Assembly (NCBI GenBank): GCA_021234155.1
Contig: JAJEKV010000131.1
Coordinates: 188,001 to 252,000, forward strand
Source: Isoetes taiwanensis
Lineage: Eukaryota; Streptophyta; Lycopodiopsida; Isoetales; Isoetaceae
Length of the DNA: 64,000 bases
Direction of reading: 5' to 3'
Part shown: piece after piece, positions 21,701 through 34,249 of the stretch
How the letters are laid out: each line of letters starts with the position of its first letter
How positions within the stretch are numbered: position 1 is the first letter of the stretch
The notes under the pieces: generated by a model
Seen by the model: the letters and a program-made list of their open reading frames with translations, nothing else
Told to the model about the DNA's origin: nothing
The model's database searches: none
Position numbers and translations under genes: made by a program

Positions 21701-22415
21701 CAAATGTGAATAGTAGCCACTCAAAACAGACCTCTTTTTGTCAATATGGTCTCCCACACCATGAATTCTGTAAAACCAAGATAAGTGTCACAAACAATGC
21801 ACATGATAATGGCTATGACATCTATGATTTTGATACTTACGTGACAGAGGCTGTGCGTATGCCAGAAGTAAAAGAATCTTTTGAATTTTGAGAGCATAGC
21901 TCAGAGGCACTTGATGTAGTGGCAGATTCAGAACATGCTGCTATGACATGAGATGGCACTTAACATGCATGATTTTCGAGAAAAATCGGAAAAAAAATAA
22001 GTAGCACTATTTCTAACGTACAATAGCGTCAAAATGTGGAGGTCGTACCTACACCAACGAGCCTTGTCTGGTCATGAAATTTGCTGAAGCTTTCATCAAA
22101 AATACTTGTTTTTGACAACTTGTTGAGGCATCCCTGTAACGTGGAACAAATACTGCATCAATTAGTATAAAGAACACAGTCCTAATAACGCATCCAAAAT
22201 CAAAATTTGGTGATAGAAATCTTAAAAACGTTGGAAGATTACATTTATGATCTAAGCTGCTAAGGTAACATACAGCATATGCTTACCTTCTTCCCTTTCA
22301 TCAAACTAGTGTTTGCGGAGACACAAGCAAATCCTTGATAGAGTGGAGTTAGACCGATAGATTGAGATCCGTGCGGAGATGTGTAATTAATCCCCTGAAA
22401 CGGTGCAAGCGCCAT
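18797..22415 (-). CDS. Plastid-type alpha/beta hydrolase, 12 exons
   Basis: Exons (minus): 22287-22415, 22049-22133, 21841-21940, 21270-21473, 21137-21201, 20716-20862, 20502-20607, 19675-19821, 19512-19590, 19362-19437, 19034-19125, 18797-18943. They sum to 1,377 nt, exactly 458 residues plus stop, with GT-AG borders throughout. About 110 N-terminal residues are Ser/Thr-rich and could be a plastid transit peptide. Motifs in order: oxyanion HGFGGN, IDLLGFGDSEKP, nucleophile GNSIGS, acid in LWGDSDPWTP, base in VGHCPHDDRPE. This is the plant pheophytinase/chlorophyll-dephytylase-like clade of alpha/beta hydrolases, which act on esters in plastids; the exact substrate is not decidable here. No broken exon. 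The intron after 19821 holds a GGGA repeat. Confidence 0.92.
19999..20045. repeat. GGGA microsatellite in an intron
   Basis: About nine tandem GGGA units followed by GAGAGA, inside the hydrolase intron between 19821 and 20502. Confidence 0.95.
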
Positions 22416-22429
22416 AGTACCTATGTGAA

Positions 22430-24260
22430 GAATAATGTGATATAAACCTTGGTTATGGGTTTCTCAGACAAATGGAAAGTATAGAGATTCAGTCCTTGCT
22501 TAACAGGCACGCCTTCAGCTCCAAACACGTTTTACAAATTCGCTGCCACACATTACATTCAGGCTTTAAGCAAATGTCAGATGTGGCTGTCTAAATTGTC
22601 GTCCACTTCATCATCTTGTCCTTTTGTGCTGCAACTGTTATGAAAATGCAGTAGCTTTTACACAACTTCAAAAAGGGGCTCAAAATATTTTACCCCACAA
22701 AATTGTGGTACCATTGTGCTTTAGTCCAAGTGTGATGAACCCAAGTTCAAGGGTCCAGCACATTCATTGCTCCAATGCCAGTGGACCATCTGTCCGCAAC
22801 CTTCGAGGTAACTCGGGATCCCATCAAGACTTACCTTGGGCGAAAGGCAAGTTGAGTTGAATGAAAAGCAAAAGCATTTGTAGGACAACTCAACTTAATC
22901 TACAGCTAAACTACATGTGGCATGTGTGTTTTAATCTGGATTTAGTAACTGCTAGCATGTTGTGATATGTTGCAAACCTTCTAGACTAAATTTATAATGG
23001 CTATTTTTTGTTTAACCACAAATGAGAAGGAGGGGAGGCAAAAACAATTGTAGATTGTCTTCAATAAATACATATTGAATGCAATTTACCTGTTAAGCAA
23101 ATCCAATGGTGTGAGCAAACTTATTTATTTATTTATTTTGCCTCGGACTAAGAAGGGATGCTTAGGGTGAATTTGTATGCAAACTTTAAGCTAAGGCTTT
23201 AGCATAGCCTCATCCATGCAAGGACTGGTCCTTAAATAAGATGAAAATTTATCTTATCATTGCAGAACAACCACTCTGTCCATGTGAATCCAGGATAAGG
23301 AACTTGCGGTGTGAAGGTAAGAATGCATGATGGAGGGCCAAGGCATGTAATTGCATTTGAAAGCTTGCATGAAGAGTTATATAACTTACTCCACCTACCA
23401 GAAAAACTCGTGTGGTCTATTTGGAAGGACAAAAGATCATTCGTAGTTATTGCCTTACACCACTCAAACAATATAGAATATAATCATATTTCGGCAGAAA
23501 CATAAACATGCATGGTCTGAATGGTAGACTCAATGTTTGTTAGATAGTATATTGAATAGACATTTCTGCATGACATCTAGCACAGAGTTATCCAGTCTAT
23601 ACAGATAGATATAGTCATTGCTATAGTTCAAAATCCTAGTTCTTTGAAGCTTTACCTCTTCGACCCAGTGCATAGGCAATCGTGCAGGACAAGAATTTCC
23701 TCTCTAGTTGAATATGGACGTTTGTTCACTGTATTAACCTCTATTCACGAAATCAACCGTAATAGAAAACTTTTGATTCTTGTTGCTTTAAAGCATATAG
23801 TATTGCGCCATCTTGAGCTTGATGATGGCAATGCTTTAGAAGTGAAAATACCATGCAATTAACATAAGCAGATTGATGATGATTGGTCTGTACAAAGATC
23901 TATTATTGATTTACCTCTAAGATTTCTGATGACGTCGAAAAGAAGTTTTAGTGCTGCAAAAGCGAATTTACTTATCTGTAAGTGTGGCCCAGCAGCTATG
24001 CTTTCCTGTAATGTAAATTTGAATAACATCATGCATGTATATGTTGATGGAGTAGTCTTTTCTTGTCGGGTAGGAGCCATCAGACGTGATCACCCTCACC
24101 AACTTCGGATACGATTCCAATATGCATTTAGTCGACTCCATATTCTTCAAAATGCAATCATCTCAAATGTACCAAACTTTCAGTGCAAGAACCTTTGCAC
24201 GCTTAGGGAGGAGTTATGCAAAATGAGAGAAGCGCAAATCCAAAAGAAGTAGGCAGTTTA
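22430..24260 (+). other. Unidentified ORF fragments, possible split gene
   Basis: Four plus-strand open segments lie in a row: 22680-22830 (ends at a possible donor GAG|GTAACT), 23311-23505 (AFESLHEELYNLLHLPEKLVWSIW), 23644-23862 (RKLLILVALKHIVLRHLELD) and 23929-24252 (FSAAKANLLICKCGPAAMLS, then NIMHVYVDGVVFSCRVG). Their composition looks coding, and they could be exons of one gene or its remains. I recognise no family, and no complete chain of splice sites was established. The first lies about 200 bp upstream of the divergent hydrolase gene. Confidence 0.3.
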
Positions 24261-24299
24261 TCGTGGAGGTATATCAATTATTCTAGACCATCGGCCATC

Positions 24300-25990
24300 C
24301 AACCATTGGTTTGTTTCTATTTAGATAACATGAACCATATATTATTTCATAGAATTTAAAGTCTTAATTGTCTAGTCTAAAGGCCAAGTCATAGTTTCAT
24401 CCGATTTTTGCGCAAGGTTTGTAACGCTTTCATTATGTTGGGTGATGTTCTAAGTTATTCTAGCCCACTGTATGAGTCCCATGGCCTATTGAGCAAGTTT
24501 ACAGAAAAGAGTGGTTGCCTTTAGCAACTTGGAGGTCCTGTACCAGTGAAGTTGGAGGTTTTTCCAGGAATACCCCCAACACTCCCGGAGCAACGAGAGT
24601 TGTCGGATGGGCATATTTACTCTTTATTCCAAGATCTGGACCGTAAATAGCGATCCTCGTTTGTGGGGTATGCATGTACAAGTTTTTGTATACTATATAT
24701 TAAGGTTTGCAAAATACTATAAGGTTTGAGAGAATATACTTAATGGTGTTAATTTTGTACATGTATTGTAAATATATTTTGGGGGCTCTCGCTGCCCTAC
24801 GTAACCCCCCCTGTGAATATGCACCCAAACTAAAGGGGGTTTAAGGGGGATTTTAATTTAAATGTGTTAAATACAATGGTTTGTGTTAATAATATTAATG
24901 GTAGTTGTGTGTTAATTGTTATATTAAAAAAAAAATTGGGCCCTTCGGCCCTAACTAAAGCAAACATAGGCAAACTTTATGGGCCTAAATATTAATTACT
25001 AAAGAGCACAATAACATCAAGACAAACAAATTATTTCCATTGCAAACAACTATGAGTACATTTTGTGTAATCAATATCTAGCATTATATTCATTATATTC
25101 ATTATCTGTAATCTGAATATTGCAATACAAGAATCATGTAAACTATTGTAAACTGCACATTGTCATGCATATGCTAGTGCATATGGTAACATGTGCTAGT
25201 ATCAATGCAAGCCTGTTTTGCCCCAGAAGCACATAATCTGTAGCATCTGGTGCAAGATCTCCAACAAATATAGAATGATTTGGACCGGAATCACCACGTC
25301 TGTCCTCTATGCCAAAATGTTGACCTAGACGTTAAGCATGGAACTTTGCTGCAAAGCTGTGGTTGGCATTTTGTTTGCAGATTGAAACTTAAGTGAATAA
25401 TAGAATAATTTTGCTATCTGCTGGAAGAGAATATTGCTACTAAACACATTAAAAACTAGAGCATGCTAAGTATGAGAGCTCAAACTTATTGGGGCCTACG
25501 ATATACATTCAAAGTGTTGTTTTGACTTGATTATTTCAAGCTTACAGAAAGGTGTAAAGTATGTGCATTACCTTAGAGTGTCAAGTATTCTAAGTATGCT
25601 AAAGATTAAAACAGGCTATTTTAAACAACCATGCCCTCGTCTTTCCTATTCTGCCATGAATGCCAGAAGTTATAAGGACAGTTATAAGGAAATCAAGAAA
25701 ATGAGGAAATCAAGAAAATGCACCTGATTCAACTGCTTTGTATTTGCAAGTTCTATAACCCGATGGGTAGTTGCCCTCTGGATCTGGCTTCTACGGCAGA
25801 AATGACACATGGTTCATGGAAAACAAAACCATTCTTGTACTGTTTTCGTATTTTGGAGACAAGATAAAGCTGACAAATTCAAAATCTTTGTGTCTACAAT
25901 TCCTTCACCAAAAACATCAAAGCCTGCAAGAATCCAAAAATCCCTTTGCATTGGAGTAATCTGGCCCTTGTGTCCTCTTATGGAGGCCTT
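24300..25990. other. Intergenic, nothing recognised
   Basis: AT-rich, with no ORF that looks coding. A G/C-run-rich patch lies at 24780-24960. Confidence 0.4.
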
Positions 25991-26004
25991 TTTACAGACG
26001 AACT

Positions 26005-26430
26005 ATGGCAAAGCCTCTTATGGTGCTTGGATCAGACCCCATTCCTGGGGTAGAAAAACCCTGTTTTGAGCTAGGATGGGCAGGACAAAGCTACGTACCT
26101 GGAACAGAAGGCACCATTGATGGGTGGCTTACCGAAGACGGCATCATTTTTAGCCTTGGAAGAGAGCTTCCTCAGTTGATTGAGCATAACATCGAAGGAT
26201 TTGTGCAGAAAATCCTTCAGAAAAGCGAATTAGGGTTGAGTTGTGATGACCTGTTTTGGGCTGTGCATCCTGGAGGTCCTGCAATTCTAAATGCTGTGGA
26301 GAAAAAGCTTGCTCTGCTTAAGTGCAGCAGGCAGATCTTGTCGGATTATGGCAATATCAACGGAAAGCACTATCATATACGTATTGGATTACATGCGCCA
26401 GCTTAGCTTGAAAAAACAAGGCACCATAGC
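26005..26430 (+). pseudogene. Type III polyketide synthase (chalcone synthase-like) fragment
   Basis: The frame from 26005 reads like the C-terminal third of a chalcone synthase: [13 protein letters not shown], then [12 protein letters not shown], the active-site histidine in [12 protein letters not shown], and the active-site asparagine in LSDYGNING. One extra base just after that (near 26368) throws the frame off. The family sequence then resumes in the next frame as [14 protein letters not shown]. Family enzymes condense malonyl-CoA onto starter CoAs. Here the N-terminal two thirds, including the catalytic cysteine, and the final GFGPG loop are absent. A dead fragment. Confidence 0.88.
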
Positions 26431-26439
26431 CACGATTCA

Positions 26440-27400
26440 AAGCTACGATTTCTTTAAACGATTCTGCAAACCTGTAAAAATCGAAATGCAAACCTACAGA
26501 ATATTTCAGGAAAACTTCTCTGCCATGCAATCCTCTCTCTGCCATGCTCCTGTTTGATGCGGAATCAGAGCTTTTTTTCTCCTGACATTCTTGCCGTCGG
26601 TTTACCCCCCAACTAATTCCGAAGAACCCAAAAACCCAGATATTGGCCGGAATTGGGTCTGACATAAACAAGCAATGTGATACCTGGTTATACTCGCGTG
26701 GTTCGTGGCCAAGCTTTAGGGCATTAACAACGCTAACAGTGGTTCTGGTTCATGGCCAAGCTTTAGGGCAAAGAATGCCCTAAAATGCTATCCACCAGGC
26801 TTGCATGTTCAGCCCCTCAAATAAAAAGAGGGCTTTTGTTGTGAGCCCTTGGATGTTGGACCATTGAAAAAAAAACCTAAATCAATGACTAAAAAATGGT
26901 GCACTCTAGATGTACGCATTAGTACATCCATTCGAATACGCCATGAAATTGTAGGAAAACCTTTGTGAAAAGCGTACAAAAACACAAAGAAAACCCCCTG
27001 TTATTATGCTACATATTCATCAAAAAATACTAGTTTTGAGATACCTTATAATTATAAATGGGCTCATTACAATATATATTACAGTGGGTGAAGAGACCAT
27101 AGTGGTCGTATTATCACAATGATTACACCCTCTTCACACATGAACCACCTAGTGCAAAGGGTGCGTGGAAGCTCTCTCCAAGTCACGGAGCAACTTACAG
27201 ACGATAAAAATTTGTATGAGGAGTTCCTTCATGGTCCACGTGCTTGTATGTGCAACTGATGTCAGCACTCTCTTCTCGGCACCTTTCTTCAATGAACTGG
27301 TCTTTTCATTGCTCCAAGCATGTATAATCCGGGTCGACAAGGACTGAAAAAGACAAAAAAAAGTTAGTCAAGTGATGCTACAGCAAAAATGCGGGCCATT
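26440..27400. other. Intergenic with a short direct repeat
   Basis: TGGCCAAGCTTTAGGGCA occurs near 26708 and again near 26753. No coding signal seen. Confidence 0.4.
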
Positions 27401-27410
27401 TTGAAAATAC

Positions 27411-27900
27411 CAACGGGCTTTCGACCTTTCAGTCGCAGAAAGGCGCCGTGAGGGAAAAAACAGGTCGAGAAGGCCTTTCTCGGCTTCGACGAAGTCGAGA
27501 AAGGTACCAAAGCAAAACACGTTTTAAGGGGTCCAGAGTCCTTTCTCGACTCATGAGTCGAAAGGCGTACCAAAGTTAACCATTCCTTTCTCGACTCGCG
27601 AGTCGGTGAAAGGCAAACCAAGTTTAAAAACGCAGGTTTTAGTTAATATATTTCGACTCGCGAACAGAAAGGCGTACCAAAGCTTAAAACGCAGATTTTA
27701 GGGGTCAAAGGCCTTTCGACCAAGCGAAGAAAGGCGTTCTCAAAGTTTAAAACACAGATTTTAGGGAGTGATTCCTTTCGACTTCATCAAATCGAAAAGG
27801 CGACTCAAGCTTAAAAACGCAGATTTTAGGGGGGGAAGGCCTTTCTCGACTCACGAGTTGAGAAAGGCAGCAAAGCTTAAAAACGCAGTTTTAGGGCACC
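27411..27900. repeat. Tandem hairpin repeats (about 8 units)
   Basis: Degenerate units of 45-70 bp. Each starts with a near-palindrome of the form CCTTTCTCGACTC..GAGTCG.GAAAGG and continues with CAAAGCTTAAAAACGCAG and TTTTAGGG. Unit starts lie near 27418, 27470, 27540, 27585, 27650, 27712, 27773 and 27840. An isolated hairpin of the same type lies at 29509-29534. Confidence 0.85.
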
Positions 27901-28009
27901 GAGTAAAAAAACGCAATTTCAAGGGCCAGAGATTATTTTTGCGGAGCATCATTTTATCTATCTATCCATCTAATTTTCCACCATAGTTTATTATTCTCAC
28001 ACACCATAG

Positions 28010-28310
28010 TTTATTGTTTTTCTCACAGCACATTAGTATTTAGCACACATTGGTATTTAACAATTATTTTTATACTAGCACACATTAGCATTTTTATACT
28101 AGCACACCTTAATTAGCACACATTAGTACTTTATACTACCACAATTTCATAATACACACATTAGCATACTAGCACACGGTCCATAGAAAGCACACATTAG
28201 TATTAGCACACATTAGCATTTTTATACATTAATACACATTAGTATTAGCACACATTAGCATTTTATACTAGCACACATTAGTATTAGCACACATTAGTAC
28301 GGTCCACTTT
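28010..28310. repeat. AT-rich minisatellite
   Basis: Irregular repetition of a core close to TAGCACACATTAGTAT, about 15 copies interspersed with TTTTATACTA. No ORF. Confidence 0.85.
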
Positions 28311-28578
28311 TTATCTTAGGTATAAGAATAATATGCCTAGCACCTCTAAGGTCAACATAAGGGGTAAAATATGATTATACAAGCATACATATATAAACAC
28401 ACAACCATGCTATTAATTTGCGACAAAAATTCAAATATTTATACGGGTGACACTAATAAAATGATAGCCCACGCTATAAGGATTTTAATAATAAGGATTT
28501 TAATAATTGGCCACGCTATACCCTGCCTTTGTTACGTACAATTTATATCCTGCTCAGTTGCACACCACTATTTTGGCC

Positions 28579-29016
28579 ATGGCGTCTTCCCATCATGGTC
28601 ATCTCCAAAACTCTAGCTATGGCGTCGCCATGCCCGGCCCGGACACTCCCTGCCAAGAGTACTCTGCACAAGATTCCTCTGCAAATGTTCCGGCATTTAA
28701 AGACTCTGAAATTAGGGCTAAAGGTGATTCCTTGGATTTGAATGCAGGGAATGAGAAGTCTGTTTCGCAGATGGATGAGCTAAGGGCATAGCGCTGGAAA
28801 ATGGCGTCGGAGTTGGCTTTTATGTACCAATCAGGGCTTGTTCAATTGGTAACAGATGATTCGGATGAACTACAAGATAGTGTTGGATTAGATCCTGCAT
28901 CTTCCAAGCTCCTTGGAGACGAGATTTTGATGAGCGCCTTTACAAAGGGATCTGGTAGGCCTAACGAAAATATTGATCTGAACTTAAATGAAGAAGAAGA
29001 CAAACTTAAATATTGA
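28579..29016 (+). pseudogene. Unknown ORF with EAR-like motif, one in-frame stop
   Basis: The ATG at 28579 (MASSHHGHLQNSS) opens a frame interrupted by a TAG at 28789-28791. It continues in the same frame through MASELAFMYQSGLVQLVTDD to a stop at 29014-29016. It contains SLDLNAGN and, near the end, IDLNLNEEED; DLNLN matches the EAR repression motif (DLNxxP/LxLxL class) of plant transcriptional repressors. No DNA-binding domain is visible. It could be a fragment of a larger regulator or a spurious frame. Confidence 0.35.
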
Positions 29017-29508
29017 TCCGGCAGCTGCGGTATTTTCCTGAGCGGCAGAGCTCTAAAGGCAAGAGAAACGTTCAAGAAAATCGTGGATCTGAGTTCTGAT
29101 CTGAAGCTTTCTTCTTGCTTTTCTTTGCATTAACAGGGGCGGAAAAGCTCTTGAACAGGGGCGGAATCCACATTTCGCTACTTCCTTAGTTCTTGTTGAA
29201 GCAATGCCTGCCTTGCCAATCTTGAAAGAGCTTAGCTTTGCCTTAATGAGATCCCTTACGGAGCTATGCTCCACGCTCTCTCAGTCGGTATCCCAGTCGA
29301 GAGGGCTCTCTCTAGGCTGCTAACACGCTGGAGGGCGCCCGAGATGCTAGTGCTATAATTTGCTTTTGTTGTTTGTTGTTGGTTGACTTCCTTTTGGACT
29401 GTGGTGGTTATCTTCTGAGCGAGTGTGGAATATAGCTACCTTAGTTTCTCTCTCTGCGCTTTGGGGCGCTTTGGGAAAGGCAAGGCGATGGGCTTGCATA
29501 GCCTTATG

Positions 29509-29534
29509 CCTTCTCGACTAGTGAGTCGAGAAGG
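29509..29534. repeat. Isolated CTCGACT hairpin
   Basis: CCTTCTCGACTAGTGAGTCG and onward forms a perfect inverted repeat, related to the tandem hairpins at 27411-27900. Confidence 0.8.
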
Positions 29535-29684
29535 TTGAGAATTCTAGAATTGAATTTAGTAATTAATTATTTACTTTTTATTACGTAATATTTAATTTTT
29601 ATTTTTAATATGAGATTTAATTGTTTTTTCTTTAATTTATAATATTTAGTTTTTTTTATTTATTTTTTGAAGGGGTGATCCTCT

Positions 29685-29925
29685 CCCTCTCCAACTCTCA
29701 TTGCCCCTAACCCTCCCCCTTTGCCCAACCTTCCCCCATCTTCTCCTTCCCTCCCTCCCTCCCTCCCCCCTCCCTTTTGCCATGTTTTTCCCTTGCCCCC
29801 TTCCCCTTGCCCCTTGCCCCTTGCCCCTTCTTCTCCCTTGCCCCTTCCCCTTGCCCCTTTTCTCCCTTGCCCCCCTCTTCTCCCCCTTTCTCACTTCCGC
29901 CTTCCCCTTCCCCTCCCCCCTTCGA
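29685..29925. repeat. Polypyrimidine low-complexity tract
   Basis: Almost pure C/T on the plus strand, with CCCTTGCC and CCTT-type units. ORFs across it on both strands are artefacts of composition. Confidence 0.95.
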
Positions 29926-29939
29926 TCTCACCTCGGCTC

Positions 29940-32900
29940 AACTTTCTCAACTATTTATTTGGAAATTTTGATGTCAGTATGAGTCCCATTTTCAGTCCGA
30001 GTCCCAAAATTCAAGATTTGTCCCACTTTAATTAAATACGACTTTAGGGCTACTGCTTCAGATCAAGATACAGGGCAACTACTGCTTTCAATCCAGATAC
30101 AGGGCCTAAGGACTCCATTCCAATAAGATGCAATTTGAGACAATTTCTGCCATCAGCTCCCTGCCAGCCTGCAGGTCCTGGCATTCCTTTGCATTCCCTA
30201 CTTTTTTGGTGCTGAAGAAAATCCTTAATGTTCTGAAAGATATGTTGCATAAGATATCATTGTAAGTGCAAGGTGGTTTTAGCATAAAGAGTTCCTTCCA
30301 AAACTTACAGGGAGGGAAGATTCTCTTTTCTCAGGACAATATAGCCATATTCCTTTTACTTGGTTAGACAACCATGAAGGATAGTCAACCTAGAAATAAG
30401 AAATATTATGCTAGAAAGTACAAGGTACAAGAGCAAAAACTCTGATGTAATCAGAGTCCTGCATGTCTTCAATTGTCCACTCTAAACAATAATGCTTTCT
30501 CTCATAAATTAATAATAACTCTAAGTTCATTCTTACTTTCTTGGACTCCATGAAATTAATCTTGATTTCTCATTTGGTAACAGTATGAATGTAATGCAAG
30601 GACTCAAATAACGATGTGGTTTGACAATACATATGATGAGCCAAGCTCTCTTCATGACTATGGTATGTGATTTTATGCTTATGCATGGGTGTTCTTTGAT
30701 TATGAGTCATGGTTAATTTGAATATCATAGGCTGAAAATCTTGATTACCTTGGAAAACTGACATTTTATGCCCTTATTCATATTGAAGAATTTTCGTTTC
30801 AGATATTATATTGTAATTTAGCTCTCTCACGATTTACTTCTCGCTCCGATGGTGTGGCCAAATTCGCCATGATCCATTTCTTAGTTGTGTAGAATCGTAG
30901 TGACTGTTGAGCCGGATTTGAGATTCATGTCGAATCTGCAGCATTGGGTTTGCTCTAAATTTGACTTCTGAGGTCAAATTCATTAAGAAAGGTCCAAAGC
31001 TGGATGCCTGAGGTCCAAATTTGTAAAAGAAAGGTCAAGACGCCTTAAGTTGCATCTTGTAGTCCAAATAGTTTTTCTGATTGTTGCGCAAAGGCAAAGT
31101 CGGACAGTGGTTTGCAACGTGGTAATACATTTTTTTTTATACGATCCAAAAAATTTCGAAGGGGCATTAAGTTATCATGGGCTTTATGGAATCCTGAATC
31201 TCTTAAGGGTGAAACAGAAAAGATGCTCGGTATTAAAGCCTGGGAATGCAGATAAGCATTGATCCTGCTGATGAAAATCATATTGCAGGATCAAAGACAA
31301 TTCTGCTGCATGGGATCAGCTCAAAGCAGTGTATAAGAATGCAGATGACACAGAGAAAAAATTCCCGACTAATAAGAGGAATGACAATAATAGAAGGAAG
31401 AAAAGATGACAGAAGGCTTAAGAGCTCGCCACCACGCATGCCAATTTAACAAAAGTTTCTTGACTGTGTAGAATCGCCATGATACATGTTTGTAGATTAC
31501 ATGTGACAATACGTAAAGATCTGGATAAGGTCACAATCATGCATGAACCTTTACCCAAGTAAAGTTATGGTTGGAATATTACTTCATAGCAGATGCCTTT
31601 CTTGGGAGTTTGAATATTAAGCTTTGTTTCTTGGGCTCATGCCATCTTTTTGCTTGTCACCACGGCTGAGTCTATCAAATTACAGCATTTATAGACCATT
31701 TATAGACGTAAGAATATTTATGGACATTCGTCCTATATAAGCTTGTATTATTCTTTGATCAGTAATTTAGTTCTCTCACGCTCAATTCTTGCAATCTGAA
31801 AGACCTGATTACGTCAATTTGTTTAGTTTTGGGCCATGTGTTGGCTCCATGTATCTTCAGTTTTAGGACATTCCACTAAATTTCTCTAAGGTAGAGCAAG
31901 CCATATCCTCTGACTGTAGGCTATAGATTTAATTTGGGTTTGGTAAGCCGGTTGGGATGCATTAAGAAATATAATTCTAGGTTATTTGGCTAAAGAAGCC
32001 AATGCTTGCCTTCGTTGCTTTGGTTTTCTAACATTATGAATTATCAGAGGTGAGAAGCTTCACTTGTAATAATGCACATAGCATAACACCATTGGCATAA
32101 CACCATTTGCTTTCTTCTACGCATGTAAGGTTGTTGCTGTTTTCTAACAACTTGGTTTTGCTTACAGCAAATAAGATGTGGAGCAGGCTCGTCAAAAATT
32201 ATTATCTCCCAAGAGCAGCTTTGTATTTGGAGTTATTACAATCATCAATGGTTAATAGTACAGTCTTTGCTTTTCATTTATGGAGAGTGAAGTGGATCTC
32301 TTTGACAAACAGGTGGCAGAATGCCAAGGATAATTATCCGACGATTTTAGAAGGCGATCCTGTTCAAGTATCAAAATCAGTGTTTGACAAGTATGCTTAT
32401 CTAGTGTAGGATGTTGAGCTGGATTTAGCTTGTTGATGTGTTTGTATGCGGAAGCCCTGCACTTAAATGGGCAGAATACATATTTTGGGCCATAGTCTAC
32501 TTTGTATTTATTATTTATTCATTATTAAGATAACCAAGGCTTGGGTGCTAAAACCCACTCCACAAGGTGTTAAAAGTCGTTGTATGGTTCCCCTTTCCCT
32601 TGAAAAAGGGCAACCTAAAAATCGATGTCTTTTAGCCTAAAAATTGTGGCTCTGCTGCTCGTGTGCCGCCACCATTGGCGGAACCACCTTGAAGATTACG
32701 CCCGGAAAACCCTCGAGGGGTATTTTCTCGTAACGCTTCGGCGAATTACAAACAATGTGGTAATCGCAACTTTTGCTGCTCAGATTTGGTCGAAAAAGCG
32801 TTGGGTTTTTTGGCCTTTTTTAGAAGTCTTCCCACTCATTCTTCCCATTGCGTGCCTTTTTTTGGATTGCCCCTAGGGGGGCAAGCCCTTGTGAATGTGG

Positions 32901-33300
32901 GTTTATGGCATATTCCAAGTATATGCTAGTATATGCCAAGAATATGCCAATGACTGCTCCAAACTTGCTATAGGTTGTAAACCGGCGGTCGTCGCCGTTC
33001 TTGGGCATCCATTTCGAAACTGGCTAATCGGTGCAAATGAGAGCTGTGTGTTGACAGCTGTGTGTGTTTAGAAATGGGGCAGAATTATTGGCCCGGCTGC
33101 TACGAGGAGATGGCAACAAGTTGGGACTTCTGAGGAGGATGCTGAATTCAGGCACTAGATGGAAGCCCCCCGAAAGTACAAACCCGGCCTGAGGAGAGAG
33201 CTGAAGAATCTAAGGTAGTCTCTAATAATTTCTCATAGGGTTCTTCTTGAAAAGACAAGCTCATACTAATCCGAGCTTTTCGTTTTTCCTAGTATTACAT
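29940..33300. other. Intergenic, degraded repeats
   Basis: Short ORFs only (for example 32107-32409 and 32625-32876, plus strand), none recognisable. The dispersed phrase GTGTAGAATCG recurs near 30890 and 31465. Confidence 0.4.
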
Positions 33301-33352
33301 TGATAAAGATGTAATACTCCGTGGACGCTAAAAACCTATTCTATTCTATTGA
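33300..33352 (+). mobile_element. Retroposon 3' tail (TATTC repeat)
   Basis: CTCCGTGGACGCTAAAAACC followed by TATTC-type repeats. The reverse complement of 635-675 ends similarly (CTCCATGGATGATAAAAACT, then TATTCTATT). A shared 3' end with a short tandem tail suggests members of one LINE or SINE family. Confidence 0.4.
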
Positions 33353-34244
33353 TGATAAAGATGAAGGGGATAATCTAGATACATGTGAGAGAGGCATGAC
33401 GAAATATCATTTGTAACGATTGATGACACGATGTTAATTTCCAAAACAGGTAAGCAACAATCTAAATTATCTTTAATCTATTTGAAGTGTTGAGTTCTTT
33501 GTCCTATGTTTGATGTTATTGCAAGGAGAAAATTCATCTCCAAATGAAATGGAGAAGGGAGGGATCTATTAGAAGAGTCTAATGTCATGCAACATGTAGA
33601 ATGCATTCCTTCAGAAAAACAGGATCCATTTTATAATCCTAAATTTGAAGCCTCAAATAGCAGAGAAAATGATATGATCGAATTATCTAATTCCTTAGGA
33701 CCTGACAATCTGGAACAACCGCTATTAGACGTAGCCTAGTTCGAACAGAATACAAATGCGATATCCCTGTGCAGTTGCAACAATGCCCCGCACAAATGGT
33801 ACACTGACTTCATTTAAAATGCACCTAGGAAACCTTTTGTTTCTATTATGCCTATGCCAAAAGTTGTGATTTACGCTGAAATGTTGCAAGTTGTGATAAA
33901 GAATTTCATGCTGCCATTAGGGTGGGATCTCAAAATGGCCTCCTATCAGCCATTCCACGTCATATTTCCGCTCCTTTTTTTCCATGCCACCTAGGATACC
34001 AAAATCTCATCATTACAGATTTACTTGGAATATTCTCCCAGAATAAGGGGGATCGCGCATTCATGGCGCCATATGTATTTAATTCTGTTGGTTGTCAGAC
34101 AGACTGATGCAACACGTGGCGCTTCTAAAAAGAACATTGCATTATAGCATACTGGCAACTCATGACGGCGTCTCTTGGTTTGTCAGATACCAAGCGTGCG
34201 CGTCACCGATTTTTGCGCTATTTTCATTTAGAGGCCATGGCCAT

Positions 34245-34249
34245 ACAAG
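34245..34249. repeat. Target-site duplication ACAAG, left copy
   Basis: Identical to 47230-47234. A 5-bp duplication is usual for copia elements. Confidence 0.9.

Noticed and set aside
27411-27900. CRISPR-like array
   Set aside because: Units are palindromic, irregular in length and strongly diverged, with no unique spacers of constant size, and the genome is eukaryotic.
29646-30035. Pro/Leu-rich and Gly/Arg-rich ORFs on both strands
   Set aside because: They are translations of a C/T-only tract and have no coding signal.
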